This document shows, piece by piece, positions 15,820 to 24,671 of a DNA stretch of 39,536 bases (position 1 is the stretch's first letter; each line of letters starts with the position of its first letter). The stretch comes from Culicoidibacter larvae (GTDB lineage Bacteria; Bacillota_I; Bacilli_A; Culicoidibacterales; Culicoidibacteraceae). The position numbers were made by a program, and so were the translations under genes. The stretch covers positions 1 to 39,536 of the forward strand of contig NZ_VBWP01000012.1 of the NCBI RefSeq assembly GCF_005771635.1. The letters are read 5' to 3'. Below the pieces are notes generated by a model. The model did not search any database. It was not told the DNA's origin and worked only from the letters and a program-made list of their open reading frames with translations.

Positions 15820-16767
15820 TTAGGCAATTTTGATGCCACGTAATACCGCAGCTGATTTAGTAGATTTCAATGCAACACCGGCAACCATTTCCATAGCACC
15901 CTCATACATTGATCCAACCACTTCGCTCGGATTCGGCAAATAAATATCTAAAGGGTTTGACTCTGCTAAAGATACTCCGTGGAACCCTTCATTTACATCA
16001 AAGTAAGCAGCATACAAGTCTGTTTTCCCTGCTGTGACGCCAACCACTGAGCTGGTGCCGGTACCATTGTAGTACTCACCTAAGTCAACTAATGGAATAT
16101 TGTCATAAGCATCAACAGTTGTACCGAAAGCAGTCTCCACTTGTGAGAAGTAGCCACTTTTACGTGCTACAGCTTTTAACTTAGCAATCATTTTCGAGTT
16201 ACCCATAATCATGGTAGGTCGGTTGTTCATAAGTCCAAGCCAATTATCCATGATTTCCATGAAACTGAAATAATTAGCTTCTAAAGTCAAATCTGCAGTA
16301 GTCTGCATTTCAGTAGATTGTCCGGTAAGCATTTTGTTCAATCCATCGAAGCTATCAGCTTTAACAGCTGCATCGCCATTGATAACACCCCAGTGGAATT
16401 CATTAGTGATCGCTTTACGCTTCTCAGCAATTTGGAAATCCAACTCATCGATAGCTTTTGTGCTTGATTTCATGATTACACGGTCAAGTTCAATACGTCC
16501 ACCTAAAATAGCCAGTTCAACACTTTGTTTTTCGCGTTTCGCTTGAACAGGTGTATAGTCCGCATTAATTGCGCGGTATCCGGCAGTTGACGGAGTTTTT
16601 AATTGAGTGTATGAATAAGTTAATGTGCTCCCACCTGTTCCTGGTGTTACTGCATCATCGAAAGTCAGCGCATCAAGTAAAACCGATCCGCGACGAAAAT
16701 CGTCGATTACATTCTCGACAATCTTGTCATTTTTGTTAATGTTAGCTTCTGCTAATGTAATAGCCAT
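15820..16767 (-). CDS. Major capsid protein (HK97-fold)
   Basis: A 315-residue protein placed after the scaffold gene. The sequence pattern (NKNDKIVENVIDDFRRGSVL, then LAILGGRIELDRVIM and AYFDVNEGFHGVSLAES) matches SPP1/phi-type HK97-fold capsid proteins without a delta-domain propeptide. No head protease gene is present nearby, consistent with assembly on a separate scaffold. AAAGGAG lies upstream of the ATG. Confidence 0.9.
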   Translation of the reverse strand: MAITLAEANINKNDKIVENVIDDFRRGSVLLDALTFDDAVTPGTGGSTLTYSYTQLKTPSTAGYRAINADYTPVQAKREKQSVELAILGGRIELDRVIMKSSTKAIDELDFQIAEKRKAITNEFHWGVINGDAAVKADSFDGLNKMLTGQSTEMQTTADLTLEANYFSFMEIMDNWLGLMNNRPTMIMGNSKMIAKLKAVARKSGYFSQVETAFGTTVDAYDNIPLVDLGEYYNGTGTSSVVGVTAGKTDLYAAYFDVNEGFHGVSLAESNPLDIYLPNPSEVVGSMYEGAMEMVAGVALKSTKSAAVLRGIKIA

Positions 16768-16787
16768 TTAAGACCACTCCTTTAAAG

Positions 16788-17408
16788 TTATTTCTTGAAA
16801 AATTGTGCTTTCAGCGCATCCTTAGTCGAGTTAATCGTTTTCTCTCCTCCGGAAGTCGCTTTCGGCGGTTCACCACCCACGCGCTTAACAACTGCTGCAT
16901 TAACCGTTTTGGTCCATAGAGTTTCAAAACTGTCGATATTCGCAAGTGTATCTGCTTCTGTGTCAGTGACAAGGTAGTCAAGCATCTCAACCGGCAAATC
17001 CCGCTCGGTTAAAATACCGATTGCTTGTTTTGAGATTTTCTCCCGTTCACGCTCAGCTTCCAATGCTGCGATTTTATCTTGCGCTTCTTTAAGTGCCAAA
17101 TCTTTCTTTTGGTCCTCGTTAAGCCCTGCAAGGTCTTTTTCGCGTTGCTTTTCAGCTGCTAACTCAGCTTTGGCTTTGTCGTAGCCAGCTTTCTCTGCTT
17201 TCGCTTTTTCGGCTGCTACAGCACTGTTCAGCTGGTCGCGGGTAAACGTCTTATCAGTTTTATCGTCAGCACCCTTATTATCATCATTATCTTGCGACTG
17301 TTTGCCATCTGCGCCTGTATCAGCGTCTTGGCTTCCTCCATTGTCGCCACCCTGGTCTGCTGCGAAAAGCTGCAAGTTCATTTTCAATCGTGTTAGTTTC
17401 TCTAACAT
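16788..17408 (-). CDS. Capsid scaffolding protein (DUF4355 type)
   Basis: A 206-residue protein. After the N-terminal motif KMNLQLFAA (9-17) comes an acidic, Gly/Asp/Asn-rich stretch, then a long charged coiled coil (about 55-130; EAQDKIAALEAEREREK) and a C-terminal helical part (LPVEMLDYLV). This is the layout of DUF4355 scaffolds, placed right before the capsid gene. It guides procapsid assembly and leaves before packaging. AAAGGAGAG precedes the ATG. Confidence 0.87.
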   Translation of the reverse strand: MLEKLTRLKMNLQLFAADQGGDNGGSQDADTGADGKQSQDNDDNKGADDKTDKTFTRDQLNSAVAAEKAKAEKAGYDKAKAELAAEKQREKDLAGLNEDQKKDLALKEAQDKIAALEAEREREKISKQAIGILTERDLPVEMLDYLVTDTEADTLANIDSFETLWTKTVNAAVVKRVGGEPPKATSGGEKTINSTKDALKAQFFKK

Positions 17409-17470
17409 ATAAATCTCTCCTTTTTACGCCTTATGGGCAATTTCGCAGTTTAACGGGTTGCCCCCCAAAT

Positions 17471-18538
17471 CTATGCTATCGATTGACCTTTGAGCCAATC
17501 GTTATAGCTCATTGAACGAATATTTTTGGCACGACTGCCTGGCATTTTCATTACCCGCATCTCAGGTAAATCAACTAATGGCTTCACGACCGGAAGAGTT
17601 ACTGTTCGGCAATAGCCATGAAACGGTGGAGCATTCACACCAACCTCTCGCTTAGAAACCGGAAAAACAGAATTATCCATATCTCTACATTTTTGCGATG
17701 TTTTGCTATCTAGCGTTGCAAGGTTCTCGTATTCTTCAACGCTGAACTCTTTATACGCATTCTGAGCTGCCTCATCCGCAAATAGAGTTGTTTCAGTAAT
17801 AAGCAGGCGTTTAGCATTACTCTTACTGGTGTTAAATGCCTTTGATAGCTCGCCTGCCATCGCATCTACATTTTTTCCGCCGGCCATAATGTTATTTAAT
17901 GCTGAGTTAATCTTTTTAGTCAGCCTCCCGGCATGATCATCGCCCCAAATACGAGTGCTGTAGTTTTTTCCAAACGCTTTTGTTTGCATAACACTGTCAA
18001 GCATCTCGTCGGTCAGCTTCGCGTACTGAAACATTTTTCCATAAGTTTGGTGAAACCCGTAAATGTTCCAGTAATAGCTGTCCTTATATGTTTCGCGAAG
18101 CATAGCCTCGATGTTTCTCTCAATATTGCCGTATCTCTTCACAAGTTTTAGAGAAACCTGTGTACGCAACATATCAAGCCGGGTAATCCGTATTTTGATA
18201 CTAATTCGATCTAAAATTTGCTTCTGTCTAAGGTACGCAGCCTCAGTTGCAAAGTTCTCTCTAAGTGAAAGAGCTTTGAACTCTTCAAGCGAAAGGTTAA
18301 ACATCTCCATTTCCTTGTCAGATAGCTGCTTATAGGCTTCCGCCTTTGTGATACCGTTCTCGGTACTGTAGCGGGAATAAAATGACTCAATCTCTTTAGT
18401 GATATCGTCATGCAAGAGCTCAAGCTCAGCATTATTCTTTTTGTTTGTTGCCTGAGCTTTCTTGTTGTTTATCTGCTCCAGTTCCAGGGTTCTCTGCTGC
18501 CAGTACCTTTTGGTCTTGGTTTTGGTCCACATACTCAT
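17471..18538 (-). CDS. Minor head protein, SPP1 gp7/Mu F family
   Basis: A 355-residue protein. N-terminal KRYWQQRTLELEQ (YWxxR), a helical middle and the C-terminal Mu-F region (about 205-315: TTLFADEAAQNAYKEF, C-x-DMD-type residues and PPFHGYCRT) identify the family. gp7-like proteins bind the portal and may help DNA ejection. ATG 18538 is chosen because GAGGAGGA lies 8 bases upstream. The gene overlaps the portal end by 107 bases in another frame, an unusually long overlap. Confidence 0.87.
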   Translation of the reverse strand: MSMWTKTKTKRYWQQRTLELEQINNKKAQATNKKNNAELELLHDDITKEIESFYSRYSTENGITKAEAYKQLSDKEMEMFNLSLEEFKALSLRENFATEAAYLRQKQILDRISIKIRITRLDMLRTQVSLKLVKRYGNIERNIEAMLRETYKDSYYWNIYGFHQTYGKMFQYAKLTDEMLDSVMQTKAFGKNYSTRIWGDDHAGRLTKKINSALNNIMAGGKNVDAMAGELSKAFNTSKSNAKRLLITETTLFADEAAQNAYKEFSVEEYENLATLDSKTSQKCRDMDNSVFPVSKREVGVNAPPFHGYCRTVTLPVVKPLVDLPEMRVMKMPGSRAKNIRSMSYNDWLKGQSIA

Positions 18539-19874
18539 CAGGACTGTCCTCCTCTTCTTCCTGTTTAGCGTCGATTTCTGCTTGTGCGTCATCGACAAAG
18601 CTCAACAGGCTTAATAAGGTATCAAGTGGTAAATACGGCTCCAAGGCATTTATCAGATTTGCCGTTTCGATATCATTAGCTGGAATATTAAAAGTGAAAT
18701 CGACTTTGATGTAGTTTTCATCGTAGAGTGTTTTCTCAGTAATATTCATTAATGCCGCAGTACAAGCAATACGTTCGCGTAGGAATACCTCAAAGTGCCT
18801 TGCTGCGCGTGAAACGATTGATTTTAAGCCAATGAGTTTATACCCCATAGCGACGCCGCTCGAATTACCGGCAAAGTTCTCATCAGAAGTATCCGGTACC
18901 ATTGAAACCTTGTGGATGTACATATCCAGTCGCTTTTTAAATTCTTCGGAGGCACTACCGCCGTCGCCTTTTTCGATAAATCCTGCTTTCATACCATCAG
19001 GAAGTTGTAGAGCTCTTGCTTCCATCATTTGCTCTAGATCCTCTTGGGTCATACCTTGGCCGCCCTCGATATAGAAAAGGGCATCAGCTAGATACTCAAA
19101 ATTGTTCAGAGTCGTTGTCTGCATTTGGTTATTAGCCTCAATAGGTGAAAGCACTGGCTCGAACACGCTACGTCTCCGAGTGTTGTTTTTACACTCCCGC
19201 ATTCGTAACTTACCTTTGAACGGATTTGGTCTTGTGTAAGTCTCATCGAGAGTAATTTTCTGCTTTTTAAGAACGTATCGCTCTTCTTTCTCGTAATCGC
19301 AGAAGAATAGCTCGCCATTACCCTTATCATTCCGGGTATAACGAATGCCGTACAGTGGTTTCTGTTCCACGGTATCGTCATATACAAGAAAAGCGGTCTG
19401 TGGATCAAGCGGGACATATCGGTGTACGACCTCACTATCTCCAAACTCGTTACTAGCCCAGCTCAATTCAAAAGCAGTACCATAAGCCGCTGCATAAGTT
19501 GCGATATCTTCATTGACGATATCGTCCTCATTCAGCACGGCCAACCGTTGAACCATCTCAAGCAGTTTGTTCTGAGCTGCTTTTTTCTCTGAAAGGCTGT
19601 ATGCAACTGGGCTACTCATGTAAAAACTTGTTTGAGTATTAGTCAACAACTCCGGATAGTTGATAATAACAACACTATCCGATTGGCTTGAACCAGTTGT
19701 TCCTGAGTCGATTATTGAGCCGCCATCAAGATACTCCTTGAGTTGCTTGAAACGTTCAGCGTTTCCCGCTTCATGTTCTTTGAGCCAATCCTCAATTACT
19801 TTAGGGGTAACCATTGTATCAGCTGATGTAATAATCGGCTTAAATTGCTTTATCTTCACATTTATAGATCGCAT
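18432..19874 (-). CDS. Portal protein (SPP1 gp6-like)
   Basis: A 480-residue protein of the SPP1 gp6-like portal family: N-terminus with TMVTPKVIEDWLKEHEAGN, then TNTQTSFYMSSPVAYSL and the middle SSGVAMGYKLIGL region typical of portals. It forms the dodecameric packaging ring. The last ~45 residues (ESPDEYVDQNQDQ..., Gln/Glu/Asp/Lys-rich) look disordered and are encoded by DNA that also encodes the start of the minor head protein. AAAGGAG is 10 bases before ATG. Confidence 0.93.
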   Translation of the reverse strand: MRSINVKIKQFKPIITSADTMVTPKVIEDWLKEHEAGNAERFKQLKEYLDGGSIIDSGTTGSSQSDSVVIINYPELLTNTQTSFYMSSPVAYSLSEKKAAQNKLLEMVQRLAVLNEDDIVNEDIATYAAAYGTAFELSWASNEFGDSEVVHRYVPLDPQTAFLVYDDTVEQKPLYGIRYTRNDKGNGELFFCDYEKEERYVLKKQKITLDETYTRPNPFKGKLRMRECKNNTRRRSVFEPVLSPIEANNQMQTTTLNNFEYLADALFYIEGGQGMTQEDLEQMMEARALQLPDGMKAGFIEKGDGGSASEEFKKRLDMYIHKVSMVPDTSDENFAGNSSGVAMGYKLIGLKSIVSRAARHFEVFLRERIACTAALMNITEKTLYDENYIKVDFTFNIPANDIETANLINALEPYLPLDTLLSLLSFVDDAQAEIDAKQEEEEDSPDEYVDQNQDQKVLAAENPGTGADKQQESSGNKQKE

Positions 19875-19877
19875 CTG

Positions 19878-21167
19878 CTAATATCTCCTTTTCAAAATAG
19901 ATTTTTTGTTGAACACTGTAGCTTTTGGCGCCGGGATGATGAAATCCTCAACGGCATAGCGCACAGCATCAGGTATATGGTTAAAGTCGTCAACAGGCTT
20001 GTTGATAACTTTCTCAAATTTATCTTTATCCCAGCTATAATTGCTGAACTCGGTAATTGCGTTGACACAAATTGGATGTATCCATATTTTGAAGTCTTGC
20101 AGGAACTGAATACCATTGAGTATTGAGTCTTTACCTTTCCGGGCACCTTTGATACGGTTTAGGCCCGAACGCCTCAGTTCTTCAATACTCTTAGGCTCAG
20201 CACTGTCCGCAGTAATTTGCTCTTTTGTGTACCCCATGGACTCAATCGCTGAGTATATCTCACTGTTAAGCATTCCCTTTTGGTACATCTCATCAAATAT
20301 CCATATCTGCTTGCTATCAAGGTCAATAACCAAGATTGCAAAAGCACTTGGGTCATTGGTGTATCCGAAATCCAGTCCCGCTACTACTTTAGCGTTTGGA
20401 TATTCTTTGAGTATCTCCCGATAATCAAAGGTTTTCTCCTCCCAGTTCTCGAATATTAATCCATCTACAATACCCCAATTCCCTAATCCAGCAACTTGAT
20501 ACCTGCGTGGGTTATTCTTCTTCATACGTTCAAATACGCGTAAATCAGCCTCGTCCAGGAACTCATTACAAAGATAATTAGTGGTGATCGCCATCACATC
20601 AGGATCCTCAACATCGAAAAATCGTGCTTTAATCCAGTGTCGCTCATTCCAGGGGTTCATGGTAATAGTAATCTGTTTGAACACTTCACCCTCACCACGG
20701 ATAGACTCATCAATTTTGTCAAAGTCTTCCTCGCTTAGAATTTCGTAACCCTCTTCAATCCATAACCAGCACAGCTGTCCTATAGGTACAGATATTGAGG
20801 TTACTTTTAGCGGGTCATCCAAACCACGGAACAATATCTTTTGCCCGGTATGTATATTGGTAGCTTCCAATGGGCTCACTGTAAAAGTCCACTCGGCGTC
20901 AAGCTTTAATCGACGTGCTGCCCAAATTAAATCACTGTAGCAGCTATCTTTAAGTGTCCTAAACGTTTTCCGAATAACTAAGAGGTTTGCTGTAGGGTAT
21001 TCTTTAAGCCGGAGTATTTGGTTCAATGCTGTAGTTTTGGATTTCTTAGAAGCCCTCGAGCCTTTTGCTACCCGGTACCGGCCTTTATATTTCCAAAAGC
21101 GACCGTAACCTTTACCAACAATCTCCGTGAGCTTGATTTCAGTCTCTTTAGTCGTCGGGGAGATCAT
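19878..21167 (-). CDS. terL: Terminase large subunit
   Basis: A 429-residue packaging motor. ATPase: Walker A-like GSRASKKSKT (about 36-45), Walker B LCWLWIEEG (about 131-139), and TMNPWNERHW. Nuclease: GLDFGYTNDPSA (first Asp), ADSAEPKSIEEL, and HIPDAVRYAVED (last Asp). The domain order is that of the PBSX/SPP1-type Terminase_3 family, often linked to headful packaging. ATG 21167 is preferred; a TTG two codons upstream is less likely. It overlaps the small subunit by 20 bases. Confidence 0.95.
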   Translation of the reverse strand: MISPTTKETEIKLTEIVGKGYGRFWKYKGRYRVAKGSRASKKSKTTALNQILRLKEYPTANLLVIRKTFRTLKDSCYSDLIWAARRLKLDAEWTFTVSPLEATNIHTGQKILFRGLDDPLKVTSISVPIGQLCWLWIEEGYEILSEEDFDKIDESIRGEGEVFKQITITMNPWNERHWIKARFFDVEDPDVMAITTNYLCNEFLDEADLRVFERMKKNNPRRYQVAGLGNWGIVDGLIFENWEEKTFDYREILKEYPNAKVVAGLDFGYTNDPSAFAILVIDLDSKQIWIFDEMYQKGMLNSEIYSAIESMGYTKEQITADSAEPKSIEELRRSGLNRIKGARKGKDSILNGIQFLQDFKIWIHPICVNAITEFSNYSWDKDKFEKVINKPVDDFNHIPDAVRYAVEDFIIPAPKATVFNKKSILKRRY

Positions 21168-21615
21168 TAACAATCACCACCGTGCCCTTAACATCCTGCT
21201 CAACACGGTCCGTATATAGCGCGTAGCCTTTCCCTAATAATTCGGCTGCTTTATTCCTATCTGACATTCTAGGCTTAACCTCGATAATTTCTGTGCGTTC
21301 AGTGATAATCATGCCGCCACCTTTTTGGAAAGTCTTGTCTTGCAGTTTGGTTACCTGCTCCTCAAGCTCTTCGCCACGCATCACTCTAGTTAAGTACTCC
21401 CGTATCTCGACAGCATCAGCAATCCTCTCTGATTGCATCTTCTCAAGTTGTTCCTGGATATATTCCTGAACCTCGGGACGATCTAAAACCAAATATCCTT
21501 GCTTACGTGCATTCTTTGGCGCATAACCGGCAAATAGTGCAGCCTCTTCTTGACTACAGTCGCCAGCCAGCCATCTGTCTGCCAGCTTCTTATGCTGTTC
21601 TTTGATTTTAGCCAC
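21148..21615 (-). CDS. terS: Terminase small subunit
   Basis: A 155-residue protein of the Terminase_2 family. N-terminal helix-turn-helix (KLADRWLAGDCSQEEAALFAGYAP, about 9-32), then an oligomerisation core (EVQEYIQEQLEKM..., KAAELLGKGYALY). It recognises the packaging site on phage DNA and hands it to TerL. The GTG at 21615 has GGGAGGTG 6 bases upstream; an upstream GTG lies within that binding site. It is the first gene of the late operon. Confidence 0.92.
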   Translation of the reverse strand: MAKIKEQHKKLADRWLAGDCSQEEAALFAGYAPKNARKQGYLVLDRPEVQEYIQEQLEKMQSERIADAVEIREYLTRVMRGEELEEQVTKLQDKTFQKGGGMIITERTEIIEVKPRMSDRNKAAELLGKGYALYTDRVEQDVKGTVVIVNDLPDD

Positions 21616-21645
21616 TCTGCACACCTCCCTGCGTATTTGGCTATT

Positions 21646-21673
21646 AAAAAAGACCCACTCTCGTAGGTCTTTT
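21646..21673 (-). terminator. Terminator between early and late regions
   Basis: The 8-bp stem AAAAGACC / GGTCTTTT is followed by a T-run (TTTTTT overlapping the stem end) on the minus strand. It lies between the putative late regulator gene and the terminase small subunit. It should stop early transcription here, so the late operon needs antitermination or its own promoter nearby. Confidence 0.65.
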
Positions 21674-21706
21674 GTATGTAATTCTGTACAATACTATATT
21701 ATCACT

Positions 21707-22141
21707 TTATTTGTAGTCATTCGTAGGCATATTTTTTGATTTATCAGCTATTTTTTTCATCGCTCTACGCTTCTTACGATAGATGTCCTGTTTAGAAATA
21801 TCCAGTAATTGCATTGTTTCCGTGCTTATTTGCGCAAGAGTTTTACGATTTGAGTAAAAATGGAATAATATGGCCCAGTCAATATTGTCGTCCAAAAGAT
21901 TTATTAATTTGAGAAAATCTCTACTTGGTGCCAACAATTTCTCCTGTTTTTCTTCCAAATCCACTATTTCATTGCCAATGCTTTGCAAACTTTTACTATC
22001 ATATTGGCGTAAAGTCTTCTCGCTTGATTGTGCATAATACAAGCGGGACCGCATTTTCTCAAGCTGCGCACCTATTTTCAAAGCCTCACCCATTCGGCTG
22101 CGCTCTGTTTCCATCACCGCTTTAACTTCTTCGTATGTCAT
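21707..22141 (-). CDS. Probable late transcription regulator (sigma-like/ArpU-like)
   Basis: A 144-residue, mostly helical protein. A coiled coil (about 30-75) is followed by a C-terminal part resembling a sigma-region-4 helix-turn-helix (RKTLAQISTETMQLLDISKQDIYRKKRRAMKKIAD, about 103-135, shown in pieces: KTLAQISTETMQ, SKQDIYRKKRRAMKK). It is the last gene before the terminase small subunit, the usual place for ArpU/RinA-like late activators. ATG 22141 has GGAGAGTGGG upstream and overlaps the previous stop. Role inferred from position and fold type. Confidence 0.6.
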   Translation of the reverse strand: MTYEEVKAVMETERSRMGEALKIGAQLEKMRSRLYYAQSSEKTLRQYDSKSLQSIGNEIVDLEEKQEKLLAPSRDFLKLINLLDDNIDWAILFHFYSNRKTLAQISTETMQLLDISKQDIYRKKRRAMKKIADKSKNMPTNDYK

Positions 22142-22587
22142 TATCCCACTCTCCAAACAATTACACACTCGGGCTCGCTTTCAGCTACGCGTTTACTCTC
22201 AGTGATTTTGTGATCACCGAAGATATCTTTCCGCTTCATCCGGTAGTAAGTACTTCTCTTAATGCACACGTTCCCGTATTGATTGTATGTGGCGGTTGCC
22301 AATTCAACAACTGAGGGCTCGCGCGGTGCTAACACTTTTTTTTGTTTTGTTTGCATCCGAAAAGACTCTTCGCCTGGAAACTCCAATCCTAAACTGTTAG
22401 CCAATTTCTCTACAGTTGATAACCCCGGAGAGCTAGAACTGTACCAAATCGATGAAAGAAATGGGGCGGAAAAGTCTTTTGCAAAAGCCTCAACAAACTG
22501 CTGCAGTTTATATCTTCGCTTTAGCTCAAATAATACCTCCCCGTGCCAGTAATTATTTAACTTAACTTTATTAATCACTTGAGCCAT
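22141..22587 (-). CDS. Unknown protein, possible DNA-binding regulator
   Basis: A 148-residue protein. The middle (FVEAFAKDFSAPFLSSIWYS, then STVEKLANSLGLEF) has the spacing of a helix-turn-helix domain of the Cro/C1 type, but the match is weak. The C-terminal half has YGNVCIKRSTYYRMKRKDIFG and no known domain. It sits between the SNF2 helicase and the putative late regulator, sharing its last base with the next start. No function can be assigned with confidence. Confidence 0.6.
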   Translation of the reverse strand: MAQVINKVKLNNYWHGEVLFELKRRYKLQQFVEAFAKDFSAPFLSSIWYSSSSPGLSTVEKLANSLGLEFPGEESFRMQTKQKKVLAPREPSVVELATATYNQYGNVCIKRSTYYRMKRKDIFGDHKITESKRVAESEPECVIVWRVG

Positions 22588-23953
22588 TTATACCGCCTCC
22601 TTTATTCGTTTTTTGACTGCTTCAATGAGTTGCTGCTGGTTAATGTCTTTATTTTCAAGGGCAGTTAATACATCCTCGTCAATAGTATCCTTGGCAACAA
22701 TATGATTGATTATAACCGTTTCTTTTTGGCCTTGACGCCACAAACGGGCGTTTGCCTGTTGGTATAGCTCCAGGCTCCAATTAAGCCCAAACCAAACAAT
22801 TATATTGCCTCCTGATTGCAGATTTAATCCGTGCCCCATACTAGCTGGGTGGACCAATAATAATTGTATATCTCCATTGTTCCATCTAGCGATATCATCA
22901 TCACTATCCAAGGTACATGGTTCCATCTTGTCAAAATATTTCCTAAGCTTCATCAAATCATGCTGATAATTGTAGAACACCATGACCGGCTGACCTTGTG
23001 CCTCTTCGATAATCTCTTCTAATGCCTTAAGTTTTTCATCATGAATATCAATAACGTTCTTCTCATCATCATACACAGCCCCATTGGCAAACTGCAGCAG
23101 TTTGTTTCTTGCTGCCGCCGCTGCTAAAGCGACTATATCCGCATTATCAACCTGTAATATCTGATTGCGTTCAAACTCTTTATATTGCTGCATAGTCTTA
23201 TCCGGTAAATCAATGCGGATATAGTTATCTATTCGCTCAGGCATATCCAACCAATCAACTGCCTCCATACTGATACACAACGGCTCAATCTTTTTATGGA
23301 TCGCTTTATCTGCATCTGGCCGCAGCCCCCACTTGTATACAATATGACCGTTCTGCTTAATCGGAGTGAAGTATCTTTCTCGATATCCGGTTATAGTCTT
23401 ACCTAAAGCCTCACCTCTATCAAGCAGATAGATTTGCGGCCAAAGGTCAAGCAGCCCGTTGGGTGCCGGCGTTCCAGTCAATCCAACAACACGTTTGCTT
23501 AATGGACGTACTTTTCGCAATGATTTAAACCTCTGAGATTTTGCACTCTTAAAGCTTGAAAGTTCATCAATTACAACCATATCAAAATCCCAGTCCTGTC
23601 CTAATTCATTAACTAACCATGTGACATTTTCTCGATTAATTATATATAAATCGGCTTTTTTTCGGATAGCCGCTTGTCTCTCCTTAACTGTTCCGATTAT
23701 TTTGGACACAGTGAAATCTAAATGGTCCCATTTATTTATCTCATCAGTCCAGGTATTTTTTGCCACCCGCAGCGGGGCAATGATTAACACTTTTCGGACA
23801 CTGAAATAATCGTACATCAGCTCATCAATTGCTGTAAGGGTTGTAACGGTTTTCCCTAATTCATAAACCCATATCTAAAAATAGCCCTGCTTGATTATTG
23901 TCTAAAATATGATCTAGTGCTATTTGCTGATATGGGTGTGGTTTAAATTCCAT
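22588..23953 (-). pseudogene. SNF2-family DNA helicase, broken by a 7-nt insertion in Walker A
   Basis: The intended product is a phage SNF2/DEAD-like helicase (about 451 residues). ATG 23953 starts MEFKPHPYQQIALDHI and runs to LDMGL, then hits TGA at 23861 because 7 extra bases (TGAATTA, complement of 23857-23863) lie between the codons for GL and GKT. Removing them restores LDMGLGKTVTTLTAIDEL in frame with the rest. The remaining 409-codon frame from 23817 keeps MVVIDELSSFK (motif II), GLTGTPAPNG (motif III) and LWRQGQKETV (motif VI) but would lack Walker A and has no good ribosome binding site. It is probably inactive. Confidence 0.88.
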
Positions 23954-24387
23954 TACTTACCACCTCCCGATTTTGCTTTGTCCAATTGTGCATGATGTCT
24001 TGCGTGTTCTTCTTGAGAAGAAAACACCATTAAGTTACTTGGATCATTATTCCTCTTATTTTCATCAATATGATGCACTACTTCGCCAGGGTTAAGTGGT
24101 CGACCTAGCATTTTTTCAGCAATAACTCGATGTTCGTGTCTACCGTGGAATTTCGTGTATGTTTTTCCTTGTCCTGTTCCAAGCTTTGCATTTCGTAATT
24201 TTGTTCGCTCGGATTGAGTCATGCCACCAGGTTGGTTGACACGTTTTGAAAGATTGTCCTCCCCCATTTGGGCTCGGCGACATTCTTGACTACAAAAAGT
24301 ACGATTGCCTCTTGGCTTACCTGGGTAACCCTCAAAAGCTATCCCACAGCGAAAACAAACTCTCGTTCTGTCATATATTCGTCTCAT
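23953..24387 (-). CDS. HNH endonuclease with N-terminal zinc finger
   Basis: A 144-residue protein. A treble-clef-like Cys cluster (C11-x2-C14 and CSQEC) is followed by the HNH region EVVHHIDENKRNND...NLMVF...EEHARHH (about 103-133), with the catalytic His pair and Asn. Such free-standing HNH nucleases in phages are often homing endonucleases. It lies between VRR-NUC and SNF2 genes, fitted tightly (stop TAATG overlaps the SNF2 start). A role in replication or packaging is possible but the position does not favour packaging. Confidence 0.85.
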   Translation of the reverse strand: MRRIYDRTRVCFRCGIAFEGYPGKPRGNRTFCSQECRRAQMGEDNLSKRVNQPGGMTQSERTKLRNAKLGTGQGKTYTKFHGRHEHRVIAEKMLGRPLNPGEVVHHIDENKRNNDPSNLMVFSSQEEHARHHAQLDKAKSGGGK

Positions 24388-24666
24388 TTACATCGCCTCC
24401 AACTTCTCAATGAAATAATCTATTTTTGTTTTTGTATTCAACACCAAGGCGCAACAGCCTTGCTGATTAATTTGATTAATTACATAGTCCTGTAACTTCC
24501 GGGTTTTCCCGGTTGGCCGTTTCACTTCAACAAACCAAACTTTGCCCTTATACAAGACTATCCGATCAGGCACCCCGTTATTTCCTGGACTGACCCATTT
24601 GTAACAGAGCCCGCCTATATTTCTTACCTGCTTCATAAGGTACTTTTCTATTTGACTCTCAAGCAT
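24388..24666 (-). CDS. VRR-NUC domain nuclease
   Basis: A 92-residue protein that is almost only a VRR-NUC domain: EKYLMKQVRNIGG, then the catalytic core GVPDRIVLYKGKVWFVEVKRP (PD...ExK, read in parts as GVPDRIVL and FVEVKRP) and LQDYVINQI. Single-domain phage VRR-NUC proteins are proposed to cut branched DNA such as Holliday junctions. Here it sits in the replication module after the Cse60-like gene. Its ribosome binding site is weak (GGTGAG), so it may be translationally coupled to the upstream gene. Confidence 0.9.
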   Translation of the reverse strand: MLESQIEKYLMKQVRNIGGLCYKWVSPGNNGVPDRIVLYKGKVWFVEVKRPTGKTRKLQDYVINQINQQGCCALVLNTKTKIDYFIEKLEAM

Positions 24667-24671
24667 GGTTG

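Noticed and set aside
17414-17455. GGGCAA/TTGCCC hairpin between scaffold and minor head genes
   Set aside because: The loop is long and there is no T-run on either strand, so I do not call a terminator. It may affect mRNA stability only.
21671-21706. Late promoter upstream of terS
   Set aside because: AT-rich with -10-like strings (TATAGT) on the minus strand, but no convincing -35 box. A late promoter is expected here but cannot be placed from sequence alone.
23857-23863. Programmed +1 frameshift in the SNF2 gene
   Set aside because: A +1 shift at TTA TGA would give DMGLELGKT, which restores the frame with two extra residues, but there is no slip-prone codon pair or nearby stimulatory site of the RF2 type, and the residues would disturb Walker A. 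A disabling insertion is simpler.
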